Part shown: positions 1 to 12,152 of the stretch, piece after piece
Layout of the letters: every line of letters begins with the position of its first letter
Numbering within the stretch: position 1 is the stretch's first letter
From: Trachythela sp. YZ-2020
Lineage: Eukaryota; Cnidaria; Anthozoa; Malacalcyonacea; Clavulariidae
Assembly (NCBI GenBank): GCA_016169945.1
Contig: JADLSH010000387.1
Coordinates: 1,674,001-1,738,000, forward strand
Direction of reading: 5' to 3'
Length of the DNA stretch: 64,000 bases
Position numbers and translations under genes: made by a program
The notes under the pieces: model-generated
What the model was told of the DNA's origin: nothing
The model's input: only the letters and a program-made list of their open reading frames with translations
The model's database searches: none

Positions 1-2432
1 CCCTGCCAGCACGCCACTGCTGGAGTTAAAGTTATGCAGTATATACATAGTTATGCTGATAGAACTATGCGATACAAGTAAAGCATATTCTGGTCATTGT
101 CGTGAATCTCTGGCAGTGGTTTTCTCTTTATATCTTTACTTACAGGCAAAATGAAAGACAAAGTTGAATGACAATGTAAATTTTATAATAATTTAGCCGG
201 GAATTACTTACCTTAAAAATGTCAAAAATATATCCTCCTTTAATTTAGCGGCAGTTTTTTTCATTTAAGGTGGTACACCACAACAAATTGTTATTTTCTT
301 AAAAATGGCTATTTAATGGAGGTTGTAATGTGTCCGCCATCTCTGGAACTTAGTGATTTCTGTAGAATATCGCTTGGCAGTGGAATCAGCCCTAGATTTA
401 GCAAGCAACTCCGCTAACTTCGAATTGTTGCTACGAACATTCTCTGGTAACTTTGCCCAAAGTTGACCTGTACCAAAAATCTGAAACTAAAACATAGAAA
501 CATAAATATTTCTGCATGAAAAACTTTTAATCGGAACTGCATTCAAGCATTTATTAAACTGTAGCGGCCAGTGCCCTCACAGATTCATATTGACCAGTGT
601 CATACACGAACATGCATTTCAAAAATTAATTAAACATGTTAGCCTCCCCGCCAACGGCCCGTGCCGAAAATGGCGTCGATACATAATACTCTGAGGGACC
701 AGTGACCATATAATAGTAAACCACCTCGTTTAAAGTGTTTGAAATTAATCAATTGAAACAACAAACACACGTAATTAATAATGTCATGCTATAAAGTACT
801 GACACGAAACTCAAGTTCGCATAACTCTCCCTTGTTACATATTCCCAACTAGGCCAGTGCCTGTTTCGTAATTTGTTCAATTGTATCGCAACGGAAATTC
901 AGTACTAACATATCGCCCGAAAAATTAGGACCAAAAATAGAGTTAATGTTTCTACCGTGCAATAAAATGTCCTTTCCTTTGAAAACTTTGTAATCTATGA
1001 TAGGATTGTAGAACTTTCGACAAATTATTGGCTAAAACTGCAATGAGGGCCAAAAAGGAACTATGACGGTGGCAATTGCCTTTCTCTCATGTAAATAATT
1101 TAGTGTCTCAGTAATTAAGCTCACAGGAGGAAAAAATCAACCGCTGTACAGCCAGGGTTCCAATGCCATGAATAAAACCGACCAATCTTTTTGTTGTAAT
1201 AATTGGCGAAGCAATCGATTGTATGTTGTCCCCAAATAGAATCCAAATATTGCAAAATTCAGGCGTGATCTGCCAGTCATCAATGTCGATAATACGGCTA
1301 ATAAAATCGGCCTTTTGTAACTCAGTACGAGGAATCCCACTGAAGTGCCAGTTCTACTTTATTATCGACGCATAATTGATATATCTTTATGGCGATATCG
1401 TGCAAATCTGTACGCATACTGCCCACTTGAACTGTACTGCAAGCGGCTTGATTGTCCGTGAACCATTTTAAATATGTGTTCCTAATAATGGGAAGAAAAC
1501 TTTGAAGTGCAAACTCAATGGCTGATGATTCCCTCCATGTTGAGCTTTTAGCGGTCTCGTGCTGTTCCCAAAGTTTATGGCATATTTGCTCTCCATTAAA
1601 GTGAAGATGTGCTCCGCAACCGGAGGCACTGGCGTCCGAATAAACAATATAACTTGAATTCAGACGTAATCCTTAATATCTTTGCGATTAGCCATTTTTA
1701 AATTTTTCTGCCAAAACATAAGTTCCTTTATAAAATAGACATCAAGTTTAAATTTATAATCCCAATGGGACGCACTGTTTACCGACATAGAACAATGCCT
1801 AGTCATCAACCTTGCAATATTCCCGTTAATGAGGCCAATTCCCTAGCCGAAACCAGGAATTCCTTTGCTTGAATATTAACTATAAATTCCAATATATTAG
1901 TAACCCTTCTATCTGTTATGCTAATAAATCCGTCTCGAGAGTTCCAAACCATACATAGCCATTCAATTACCTGACAGGGCGACCAACCAGATTTGTCGGA
2001 ATTAGCAATGAGCCCTGCCTTAAATATATCGGAGCATACATAATTAGCCAGTGCTGGAACGTGAGTGAACGGTATCTTGTAACCGTATTCAATGATATTT
2101 AATATAGGCTCAGGTGCCCGTATTGATCTCCAAAAATCTATATTTCTCTTAAAATTACCTTTAACGTGCATTTGTGTGGATTGTTCACATTCAAAATTAG
2201 TGGATACCTGAATAATATCTTCGAGCGAATCCTTGCTATGGTTTTCATTTGGATTGTTCTCTATTGAATCCTCCGGTAGCGTTATTAGCGTTGGAGTTGA
2301 ACGAATAAGGGAATCCACTGCGGTTGGATTGTTGATATGCGGACAAAGACACTCTGCAATACCTTGCCCAGTGGCCGACCCGGTGGCATCTGTGACAGCG
2401 GGATGGCCAGTTTGAACTAGAAATACATGCAT
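1..2432 (-). pseudogene. Decayed DIRS-like retroelement: RT, RNase H, start of tyrosine recombinase
   Basis: Minus-strand reading runs from an RT thumb/connection-like stretch (GNFKRNIDFWRSI, GYKIPF; 2.04-2.15 kb) through RARLMTRHCSMS-type sequence near 1.8 kb (seen as RLMTRHCSMS), RNase H-like sequence, SRIIDIDDWQITPEF (about 1.26 kb) and VPFWPS (about 1.06 kb). It ends in a SAM-like N-terminal stretch typical of tyrosine recombinases (KLAELLAKSRADSTAKRYS; 0.33-0.45 kb). That order, RT-RNase H-recombinase on one strand, is the DIRS arrangement. Several stops and frame changes (for example a deletion near 1.82 kb) show it is dead. The longest open stretch is 1806-2432. No catalytic recombinase box is seen before the window edge, and the first 300 bases are too decayed to read. 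Family recognition is from memory of cnidarian DIRS-like polyproteins. Confidence 0.55.
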
Positions 2433-2435
2433 GCA
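2335..2435 (-). pseudogene. gag-like zinc knuckle (CCHC) overlapping the RT frame
   Basis: In a frame different from the RT ORF, the minus strand encodes RCHRCHRVGHWARYC, a CX2CX4HX4C zinc knuckle, the nucleic-acid-binding motif at the end of retroelement gag proteins. It lies just upstream (minus sense) of the RT block, as expected for a gag-pol overlap. The upstream gag is missing: homology to repeat A starts at about 2434. Confidence 0.5.
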
Positions 2436-3275
2436 GAATCCCCTCGCCCATTTGAACCAAACAATTTACTCCCCAAAAGTTATTGTAACATGAAGTACTG
2501 AGTCCACGAATGTAACCATGGTAACACGCAACATTGTATATTTTTTGTATTTTAATTTGCACAAAATATTATTTTGTTTAATAACTATAAAATTATCAAT
2601 TGCCCAACTAAATAAAGTGGGTATGCTATTATGTACTCTTTTAGCTTTGATTTACTGTAACATTCAACCTTAGACGTTCACAAAACGTTTCGAAATTTTC
2701 AAAAAACTTCAACTGCTTTTCGAGGAGTATTTTTATACTTCGCACTTGCTTTTGCAATGAAGTTTTTGAGATTTAATGTTATGTTATTTGTCTATAACAT
2801 ATTTGAATCAATACTAAAATACTCTTAAAGATCAATCAATGTTGTATTGACCACACAGAATGATCTACACATTTTCAAATTCACAAGAAGATTAAACCTG
2901 CATGCTATGTTAAAAAATCGGCAAAGCAAGCATGCAAAATAGACACTTGCCTGTTTAAAACGCTCCTTTTTCGGTCTTTCGACTGTTTTTCCTCTTGTTA
3001 ATTTTCATTTATCTTGTTTTGGAAACTTACTTACATAGAGACTTACTTATAAAATGAGTGCAAAACTATTTTTGAAAAAAGTTTGCAAAATTAAATGGAA
3101 GTCTTCTCTCGGCTTGAACTTGCGCATGCGCATAACTTACAAAAAGGTCGAGTCCATGACAAAAAAACATGGCGGACGACTTTGCATTCCACAATGTTTT
3201 CACATACCCGGGTGTAAATCTCCGAGCGGAATTAGTACCCTCGCACGGCGCTTCGCGCCGGCTCGGGGACTAGCT
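2434..3275 (+). repeat. Repeat A, copy 1 (inverted relative to 12155-13110)
   Basis: This stretch matches 12155-13110 in inverted orientation, from ATGCAGAATCCCCTCGCC at its left end to the GC-rich palindrome GGCGCTTCGCGCC and CTCGGGG at its right end. No ORF of recognisable family is present. It abuts the truncated DIRS-like sequence at its left end. The 12-kb copy carries a 152-bp MITE that this copy lacks, so this copy shows the empty site. Confidence 0.7.
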
Positions 3276-3539
3276 TCTGTATGCCTAGGTGAAAAAGTAA
3301 TGGTACCGTGTATATCACAGAGCACAAAAAACGTATTGGAAAACTGAAAGTGTAGACATGGGTGGGAGGGGAGGACTGATAAGCAGCACCGCTTGGTTAA
3401 TATTGCGAGAAAGAGAGACCTAGAGCTTGATAGCACCTGAATATATACTGCAAGCTTGTACACGTGACCTACTCCATCAGGGAGTAATCTGCAAGTGAAA
3501 TCAGTCTCATCTGAATTATAATCTGTTTACCAACGGAAA

Positions 3540-4560
3540 ACACATAAAGTAACTGCTGTCTTCAGTAAAGTTCTAGAAGGATTCATGCTCAAATAGCTGG
3601 CCTCTATTGCAATGCCAAACATTGATCCTTTTCAGTTTTGTGGCCTAAAGAAGTCTTCCACCACTCACGCCCTTGTGCACCTTATCCACCAGTGGCTTTC
3701 GGCTATGCCTATGGAAACACCAAATACTTTTGTTCGATAATATGTCTTTTAGATTTCTCGATAGCTTTTGACAGGATTGATCATAACATGTTGATACACA
3801 AGCTCGTCCCCCCCGTGCTATTGGTGTGCAAGTTTTCTACATGACACAGACAGCAACGTGTCAAATTGGGGATTTTCAAATCCAAGTGGAAGAAAATTAA
3901 TGCCGGAGTACCACAAGGGACCAAATTGTGGCCGTTATTTTTTCTCGTGATGGTCAACGATTTGTCCACGGAGTTGTCAATATAGTGAGAAGTACGCGAT
4001 GATTCCACGGTCTCTGAAGTGATATCAACGAAGAAAATGGATTCAACAACAAAATTAACACAGCAGGATATTGGCATCAATCAATGGTCAACTGCTAATA
4101 ATATGAAGCTAAATGTAAAAAAAACAGGAATTTATTTATCATTTTATTTTTCCCATGTACAGTACAACAATAAAAACAATAAAAATATATAGTATTATTC
4201 TAAGGCAAGAAAGCGCCTGTACGTCTTGAGGATGCTCAAACGTGGAGAGTCGTTATACTAGTCCTTTTATCAGAGCAATTTAAACACTACAAGTAAACTA
4301 TTCGATCTTTTACAGAAGCTAGTGCACCACCAATACAATTTTAGAAACGCTCGCAAAATGCCATTGTTCAAATCTCGTACCAAGCGTTTTAGAGATAGCT
4401 GGTCGCCGTACTGTGTGAGGAAGTGGGATGCTTTTAGATATTTTATAGATAATTTATTGGAACTTTCAACGAAACTTGAGTTTTTCAATTTTAATTTGTA
4501 AAATTCCCATTCGGACAAAAGGCAATTTTGCTCGACACGAGACCTCACAATTCATCACAA
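3540..4560 (+). pseudogene. LINE (CR1/L2-like) reverse transcriptase fragment, copy 1
   Basis: Broken plus-strand RT. Seen are KKSSTTHALVHLIHQWL, then LDFSIAFDRIDHNMLIHKL (RT block with the catalytic-type F..AFD..DH), GVPQGTK near 3.91 kb, and a decayed YVDDSTV-like stretch near 3.99 kb (the tyrosine codon region is mutated here but is readable in copy 2). The C-terminal RLYVLRMLKR and the FRNARKMPLFKSRTKRFRDS tail follow to about 4.5 kb. About 150 bases present in copy 2 (near 40.23-40.40 kb) are deleted near 4.19 kb. No endonuclease domain is present. Non-LTR order and motifs fit CR1/L2-type LINEs; the exact clade is uncertain. Confidence 0.6.
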
Positions 4561-5455
4561 CTGATATACCAGAGATTTGCGCAACCGTATGGAACACGTA
4601 ATCTCGTCCCCATACTGGCCAGAAAGTTATGGGGAAACGTAGGCCGGGCGATTACCAAGAACAGAGAGACATCCAAAATCTTCTACGAGAAAACGCGGTT
4701 CTGCCTTCTTTCCCACCATTACCAATTAGATCGTACGCGTATCCACAACCACGATCCACTCAACGAGGTTCTAGCATGGACCTATGGTCAAATCATCAAC
4801 TATTAGTAACCTTTCCCATGCTTTTACAACTAATTGCAACCGCGCCCATGAAGTTACGAGTAGCAGTTGTTCCATCGAATTTTTCTGGTCATTTACACCC
4901 TATACAAGCGCTCTGACCGAGCCATCCTTAACCTGACAATTCAGCAACCACTCCAGCTGATCAAGTTATAGCTACTTTGTTAAATGAGGATGCTTAACAA
5001 CCAGCTACACCGTCACAACCTACTCATACCCGGCCAAACAGAATAATACGGACACGTAGCAAATTTAAAGATAATACACTCTATTATGGAACCCGTACTC
5101 TGCATGTTATAAACTATCAACGTTAAGGGAGCAGTCATTATTAATGGCGGGGGGTGGGGCGGAAGATATTTCGAGGGACCATGAAAAATTTATGAACTAT
5201 TAAAGGCGGGCTGGCAAAAAAATACGGACAAAATGGGGTGGGCTACCAAAAATGCAATCTATAATCGAACATTAAAAATATTAACAATTCACTGGCTAGT
5301 AAAATGAACTTCAATATCAAACAGAGATGACATTAAGAAGACATTATGTGGTATTTACAACATGACTAATATGTGATGTGTTTTAACATTCAGACACGAC
5401 TACAAAAGACTTACTGCTATAACTATAAGCATTGTAATCTGTTGTTCATAGGCAG
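3860..5455 (+). repeat. Duplicated block 1: LINE 3' end plus MITE end (matches 39935-41690)
   Basis: Sequence from the LINE GVPQGT motif through the proline-rich 3' part (4.63-4.78 kb) and the MITE end at 5126 to GTTCATAG at about 5450 recurs with a few percent mismatch at 39.94-41.69 kb, same orientation. Both copies share the MITE at the same point, so they descend from one duplicated locus rather than two independent LINE insertions. Each copy precedes an acyltransferase gene copy by about 2.2 and 4.6 kb. Confidence 0.7.
5126..5280 (+). mobile_element. Left end of a G-rich MITE (AGGGAGCAGTCATTATTAATGG...)
   Basis: The end AGGGAGCAGTCATTATTAATGG followed by a G-run recurs at 41362 and, inverted, as the right end at 45720-45761 (CCATTAATAATGACTGTTCCCT). 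No matching right end is seen near 5.3 kb, so only one end is supported here. Confidence 0.45.
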
Positions 5456-6080
5456 GAGCGTATGATTGTTCCATCTCTTAAACACAACAACTGTGTATGC
5501 AGTTCAATGAATTATTTATATCCTTGTAATGCTAATGAGTTTTCGTAGTTGAAACGTTCTATCAAATATCAATCAGTACTATTTAGTATTTATTATGTAA
5601 CATCTTAGTAGATTCTCGCCATTTAATTGGTTGATTATGATCACGTGAGGTTGAAATTAAAAGAACTATTGCGCTGGCGCCATGGCTACGGGTTTTAGAG
5701 CGACGGTTCAAATCCCGTGACCCCCCGTGAGTGAGTTAAGTGAGTTAAATTTTTTTTCTTTAAAATATTTTTTCCGACTTGTTTTAACCCCAAAATTGCT
5801 TTCTAGACATTTCTGGTTAGGGTTAGGTTGGGTTTGCCGACTAGGAAAACAATTTGCCGAGTCACTGACCAGGTGTGTGTGGGGGGGGTTCACCCCCCTC
5901 TAGCGCCGGTCCAGCGGCCCTGGTGCTAAAACTCTTAGGTGCTAAAATTATTAGGGACAGGATTCACAGACTTGAGTGGTGTCGCTAGTATCATAATGAA
6001 CATTTTGAGTGGAAGCTGATCAAGACAGTTTATCTTTCATATGTTGGTGTGAATTAACGAATTATCATATATCATATATA
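5281..6080. other. No gene recognised
   Basis: AT-rich sequence. A B-box-like GGTTCAAATCC lies near 5706, and a G/C-run stretch near 5880-5900, but no tRNA fold, coding exon or paired repeat ends are supported. Confidence 0.4.
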
Positions 6081-6696
6081 CAAGGTGTCCCAAAAAAAAG
6101 TGACACTATAGAAATTATCTCATTGTTCTTAAACCGCTCTTAAACGCGCGTGATTACACACCTGGGAATTTAATGAAATCGTATTTACATTTAAGCATTT
6201 TAAAACGTTTTCGCTTCGTCCAAATATTTTAACGCCCGAGTCAAGCAAAACGATTACACTAATAAACGGTTTGCTTTTTATTTTACACGTAACAACAATT
6301 GAAAAAAATTAATGTTTAAGCTATGAGCCGTGCCCTTCAACATGTCCCCATTTCTTTCGAGACAAAGAATGGTTCGCCTGTGCATTCCGCGCATCCCATT
6401 TCGAATCATTTCAGGCTGCTGCCGTAAAGCGTTGAATTCCTCGATTATTGCACTGCGGTTACATTTGGTATTAGGGTAAATTGTGTTACAACAAATACTC
6501 GTTGCTCTGTAGTCAATTGAACCATTATTGTTACTCCAACTGGCCGTATGATTTACATGTAATTTTTTTGGTAATACGAGTTATTTTAAATTCCAGAAGC
6601 AGAAGTTTATGCACTTGTGGGTTTAGCATAGTGCTCAGGCATTCAAATTATAACAATAGGATAATTTCTATAGTGTCACTTTTTTTTGGGACCCTG
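6081..6696 (-). mobile_element. Tc1/mariner-type element relic with TA target duplication
   Basis: Terminal inverted repeats of about 38 bp begin CAAGGTGTCCCAAAAAAAAG and end CTTTTTTTTGGGACCCTG, with TA on both sides (6079-6080 and 6697-6698), the target site of this superfamily. The minus strand at about 6330-6470 encodes PEMIRNGMRGMHRRTILCL, resembling the C-terminal end of mariner-like transposases. The rest of the transposase is missing, so this is an internally deleted, non-autonomous copy. Confidence 0.7.
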
Positions 6697-6702
6697 TATA
6701 TT

Positions 6703-7477
6703 TATGAAGCGCCCGCTCTTTGTTAGTTTTGATTAATTATCTATTCCCTATTGGCTATTCTTATAATACATTAGAATGCAATAACTTGCGCATGAGTAGC
6801 CGCACAATTCAACTTGCGTAAGTTACATTTCATATGTTTACTGAACTCATGTACAAAGGGGCAGATCCAGCAGAATAGGACGACTGATGCAGTAGGACAC
6901 CCATTCGCAGGGGCTCCGAGGGAACCCCCCTCTGGGAAATTTTGAAATCTAGGACCTCGTACACACGATTTCCTGCGTTCTGAACAAATATTTTATTCCA
7001 ATTTGTAGGTGGAAATCAGTAAAAAATTTCGAATTATATCGCAAAAGAATGTAGTTTTTCCGGATAAGAATAAGTTTAGCTTCCTGTACAATAAGTTTGC
7101 CATAAAGTATTTAATATGTAGATTATAGCAGTTGTGGCAACAGGCAACTGGCAATATTATGGTTCTATTTCAAAGTAGTTTGTTTTAGCATTTACAGTGC
7201 TTCAGTGCTTCTGTAAATATTCAACATACGCGCGCCACATACAGTATGAGTTATATGACATTCTAGAAAACGCTTTACAACAAAGATTGAAACAGGATAT
7301 TCGGCAAACTTTAAATTTTAATTAATGCAACGATTGAATTCGGTCTCTGAAACTATTTAGCCAGTCTCGCATAGTATTACGTAACATAATGCGTTAAATT
7401 TAACAAGGAATATCTTGAGACCGACTGCACATTTCCTTGGGGGTGGTTTCCTTTGAGTAAAAGATCGAGGAGCCATT
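6703..7477. other. No gene recognised upstream of the acyltransferase exons
   Basis: AT-rich with no supported exon. The signal peptide and first exon(s) of the acyltransferase gene were looked for here and not found. They may lie outside the window or be unrecognisable. Confidence 0.4.
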
Positions 7478-7697
7478 AAAAATAGACAATTTGTGGGACG
7501 TTTGACCTGAAAAGGGCAAAAACAGCCAAATTTGGATGTAAATTTCCTTGCCCCATGCACCGCTGGAAAAAGTTAATTTCGTCCATGCATGATATTTACG
7601 TTTCGTCACTGCAACGTTACTCACGTTTTAATTTTAATGAGAATTTCGCATTGGTATAAAATTAAATAATTTAATTAATTCATTTGTCATTTAACAG

Positions 7698-7849
7698 TTG
7701 TCGACGCCAGTGGGAAACCAGGCAGCGGTATTTACGGTGGAAATACTTTATGGTATGGATCATATAGTGAATGTGACAAACTACCTGACTCTCGTTATTG
7801 TTGGACAATGTTCCCTGGAAATGTGTCGCTCGTCAAAAATAGATCAGAG
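7698..7849 (+). CDS. Acyltransferase gene, NRF-domain exon 1
   Basis: After acceptor TTTAACAG the exon encodes DASGKPGSGIYGGNTLWYGS then YSECDKL and RYCWTMFPG, the conserved Cys-containing core of the NRF domain (extracellular). Donor GTAAAT follows GAG. This exon is absent from the 46-51 kb copy. Confidence 0.85.
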
Positions 7850-8245
7850 GTAAATAAATCAGAGGATTTTCTTTTTCCGTATCAAAAAAGTGAATAATCT
7901 ATAATCGAGGTATATTGATGGTTAACTAACAAATAGTTCTAATGTTATATTGGACGCCTGGTAGCGTTAGCAGTTTGTCAAGGTGCATCAATACAAAATG
8001 AGAGAAATGGATTTTTATGGTTGTGTTCATGCCACAAACCCCTCCTACCAACTTTTTCCCTCGAAATCTCAACGTCCTCCCATGCAATTATCCCATTGGC
8101 GCTGCTAGTGTCTTCAATTTACCGTTTTCGTCTTATCTTATTTCATATTTCTTTCAAGAATCCATTAATAAGCCAAAAGAAGTTTCGTCTTTATCAACGA
8201 TTTTTTATATAAAAACACATCCCAAAAACACAATATTTCTTTTAG

Positions 8246-8309
8246 ACTTATCATTTTGAGTGGGGTGTTTGTATGCCAAATGCTTGTACCGATGAAGATG
8301 TCAATAAAG
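8246..8309 (+). CDS. Acyltransferase gene, NRF-domain exon 2
   Basis: 64-bp exon after TTTCTTTTAG encoding TYHFEWGVCMPNACTDEDVN; the CMPNAC segment is the second Cys pair of NRF domains. It ends in phase 1 before GTTTTG. In the second gene copy this exon has 4 extra bases. Confidence 0.85.
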
Positions 8310-9687
8310 GTTTTGAATTTCTTTTCAAAAATGGTAAGGAAGGATATTATTGTAGAACAAAGAAGGTCTCATAACATATCAAATTATATATACGAAAAGT
8401 TAACGAATTTGCTTGTAATCTTTTGCAAATCGAAAGCTGTTCAAGTATGAATTCGTATACATTCGATCTTTGCCAGATCACACAAATAAATTCTTGTATA
8501 TTCTTTGAACCATTAGCTAATCAGCTAATGGGAATGAGTCATTGCCCAAATCGTAGTTTTAAAATATACAGCTATTTCAATTAAGGTTGTCATGCATGCA
8601 ATAGTCAAACGTCCAATCCAAGCGCCAAGAGTAGAATGCATGGGAATGAGATATTTTATCAGGTAAATTGTATTATAAATCGTCTCGTGGGATTAACAAG
8701 TGAGCATTTACCATATTTGCATATTTACAAGTATAAATCAATCGCTTGATATAGCAAAGAATATGACATTATTATATAGGCTTACACACACAACATACGA
8801 TGGAAAACTATTTATATTTTCTTAACAGAAATAATAGGACTGGAAATGTAAAAAGCATTCAACTTCAACCGTTTGTCGCTAATTTCAATTTTATTAAAAA
8901 AAGAAATACAAAGAAAATATTAAATAACCCACCCGTATAAAAGCAAAGCTATTCCAGAAAAGTATGCATGTATACCATGGGTTGTTCAATTTCAAATCAA
9001 CAAAGAAAGGTCCTGGGTTATGCCCTTGCCTGCTAAACAAATTGTAACTTTGTTAATTGGATAGTAAAGATTGGCCAATATGTATTGTTTCCAGTCTGAA
9101 CTTGTGTTATTCACGTCACAGTTGTTCTGTATTATTTTTACCTGGTTCCATCTTCCTTGAGCAGGTTTTTTTTGCACTGATGCCTGGGCAGATTTTTTCC
9201 TAATTTTTTCTGGGATTTTTTTTGCTTGCCCCACACCCCCCATCACTTTTCTAATGGTCCGTACCTTAATTGGAATAGCTGTATGTGGCTTGCGGTGGAG
9301 CTCCAGTTCGAAATTATGCAGCGGGGCTACTTTGGGTCATTGCCCTTTTCATATGCAGTTATATTTTTCTAGTTTTATATATGCACAATTGGCCAAAACT
9401 TCGTTTATTATGTTATAGAGAGACCATAATTAATTTAAGTATAAAATATTTCATTGGGTGATTGATCGAAAAATACAAAATACACTTTAAGACGGAACAG
9501 GGATCACGTTTCTTCGCTATAACTTAGACATAAATGCTAGATAATAACTACCATTGACTTCTCAAATTAAACCACCTTTTTGTTTTGTTGTCATTTATCA
9601 ACAATTGTAGTATAATGCGTTGTTTTATGTCTAGCCATTGAAACCGAAAGATAGTACATGTTCACAGTTATCAATATTCAGTTTCAG

Positions 9688-9775
9688 GTATCAACAACGT
9701 TACGCCATTTACGAAATCCCTACAAGTGAAATGTGCCGAGGACCCTGAATATACAGCATCAGTTGTTGTTACAAT
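9688..9775 (+). CDS. Acyltransferase gene, exon 3 (end of NRF domain)
   Basis: After TTTCAG the exon encodes INNVTPFTKSLQVKCAEDPE then YTASVVVT, including a conserved Cys. It ends in phase 2 before GTAGGT. Identical exon at 48382-48469. Confidence 0.85.
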
Positions 9776-10192
9776 GTAGGTTTGATTATATTGATAGATG
9801 ATGACGTTGTATTTTCTACCTCTTACCTACTTCTCCATTTATGTCGATTTGTAAATAATAGTAAATGTGTAACTAGACGTTCAACCTTCTTAACAAGGTG
9901 TTCAGTGGCAACTTACAACTGGTGCATGAAAATTTTCAGCGGTCTCGGTTCGGAAAGAATAATTCTCGTCAGCATGAACTTTATTTGTTTAATGTTTTCC
10001 GAACTTAGTTTCGCGAACTTAGCTCTCAAGCATTACAGTCTATTTGATTTATTGTCGCTTAAAGTCTTCTAAGTGCGTTAATTTCTTATGTGTAACGCTG
10101 TTTTGAGATATTTTTAAGGATGCCGCAACCTGCCATTTTCCTAATTTGAATAACTATTTATATATAAGGAAAGCTTTCTCGTTCTTGTTTAG

Positions 10193-10377
10193 AATATTCT
10201 GTGGGTTATTGGTTGGAGTATGTCTGTTTGCTACCATAGTAGAAATATTGGGTGCATCACAAAAACTTTATAAAGCCGAGATAGTTGAGAACGGTGGCCA
10301 TATCTCTATGGATAAAGACGCAAATGAAAATACGCCATTATTGCCAGATATCACCACTAAAGTGGTGAAGGATGATG
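10193..10377 (+). CDS. Acyltransferase gene, exon 4 (first membrane segment)
   Basis: After TTGTTTAG it encodes the hydrophobic span FCGLLVGVCLFATIVEIL, then a polar loop with DKDANENTPLLPD. Donor GTAAGA. This is the first transmembrane segment after the NRF domain. Copy at 48919-49103. Confidence 0.85.
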
Positions 10378-10732
10378 GTAAGATATACAGTCAATGTACA
10401 GGATGACCATATGGCCAAGTTTGTTCGCCATAAATAGTTAATTATATTAAATAGTGCGTGAAGAGTAATCAATATCACTGACTGAGCACTGCGAGCAGTT
10501 ATGTTGATTTGTGGGTTCAAATGCTTAACCTGAATTTCGCGTGAGCCTCCCCTGTTTCAACTACAGTTAAACATTAGACTCCATGTTGCATTAAACTGTA
10601 TTATACAGCACTGTATGTTGATTGTATGAACATTGACGTTTCAATATTATATAACGTAGACAATATGATATAACGTAGAACAAATAACGTAGACAATCTT
10701 ATTAAACAACCACTATTTTACTGTGTTTTTAG

Positions 10733-10906
10733 GATTAATTCACGAAATACTCCATTCCTTTTCAATGGTTCGCAATGTTAAATGCATCATGAGTACAAGT
10801 GCTGGAAAAAGTGATCTGACATATCTTCACGGAATACGGGTGCTTTCCTTATTTTGGATCATTCTTATCCATGTCAATAATGATTCAATTGGATATTGGC
10901 CATTGG
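10733..10906 (+). CDS. Acyltransferase gene, exon 5 (start of acyltransferase-3 domain)
   Basis: Encodes TYLHGIRVLSLFWIILIHV, the diagnostic opening of the acyltransferase-3 domain (L.GIR..S..W.I..H). Catalytic-type His is present. Donor GTAAGT. Copy at 49466-49636 lacks one codon in the Ile-Leu-Ile run. Confidence 0.9.
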
Positions 10907-11972
10907 GTAAGTATAGACAGAAATATATTAATAAGACATACCGCAAAAGAACGATCTTCCAAATAATCCAAAAGATTATTCTTCCCCACGTCTCTTTTGA
11001 AATGGTTTTTGGCCATATATATGATAAGCTCTGATTCTCATTAGAACGTACCAGCTTGTTGAATCTTAATCTTTTGCACAAAAATATCACTCTTAAGCCA
11101 GACTGCTTTATAATCTGCCGAGGAAGACATATACTAGTAGATTAAAACATTCTAAATTTCTCCGGACAAAAAGGTCGACGAATCTAAGATTTAAAACCCA
11201 ATGAGAATCGCAATATTTTGAATTACGGGAGTCAAGATGGTTCACAAACAGTGTTAATTACAGTACAGATTTTGTTATGATATGCATTATAGTACAGATT
11301 TGAAAGAAACTTGTGATGCAGAAACTTGTGGGCTCCAAATCCTGCACCAGCACTAAAATAAATGTAATTGTCTGCATGTTTATACGCTTAAATAAAAATC
11401 GTACAAACTTGTACAAACAGTATTAGTAGTGGGTGTAACCCAAGGTTTAGGACGACATGTTGCAGCTGCCTGCTGTACAGGGCCTTCGTGCATGCATCAT
11501 AATTTATATCCTTTTTGAAGTCGAATTTTGAGCCTTTGGTGCCCGCGGCATTAATTAATCTTCCCACCTCCTTTAGTTCCACATTAAACGTTACCATGAG
11601 TTAGCATTCAAAATTCCTTTGCTATTGGTTTAATTGATGTCGGCCCATATTCATAATGAATTTAGTAATCTCACTTGATCAAATTGATCCTACCATTAGA
11701 TAATTTATTTGGCTCTAGCATTAAGTGGCTTCACTATGTGTATAAAATATATATATTGAAAGTTTCCAAGTTTATTATTTTGTCACCCCACACACTTTGT
11801 TACCCATCCCACCCCGCACATGGAGAGAGCTCCCCTTATTAGCGTTCCAGGACTACACCGCAGCGACAGAAGAAGCTTCGTGAAAGGTTTAATAGAAACA
11901 ATGCTACTAACGTATGAAAATTTCTCTCCTTTCTTTGAGTTAAGGTAACGCATAGAATTGTTTATTTTCTAG

Positions 11973-12063
11973 ACAATCTAAAAGATATGATAAGATTTGA
12001 GAGGCGATTGGCATCAATGGTTTTAAATCAAGGTTATGGAGTGGATACATTTTTTGTTTTGAG
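11973..12063 (+). CDS. Acyltransferase gene, exon 6
   Basis: After TTTTCTAG the exon encodes FERRLASMVLNQGYGVDTFF, a loop-membrane transition typical of the family (VDTFFVLSG spans this and the next exon). Copy at 50655-50745. Confidence 0.85.
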
Positions 12064-12152
12064 GTAACTTATTGTATGTGCAATATGTTTTAATGTTTGC
12101 ATATTAGTTTGACTGCAATAAAAGGAAAGCACTTACATGTCGTGGTGTTATA

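Noticed and set aside
5650..5725. tRNA-like sequence with GGTTCAAATCC B box
   Set aside because: No A box at the right distance and no cloverleaf pairing; at most a decayed SINE.
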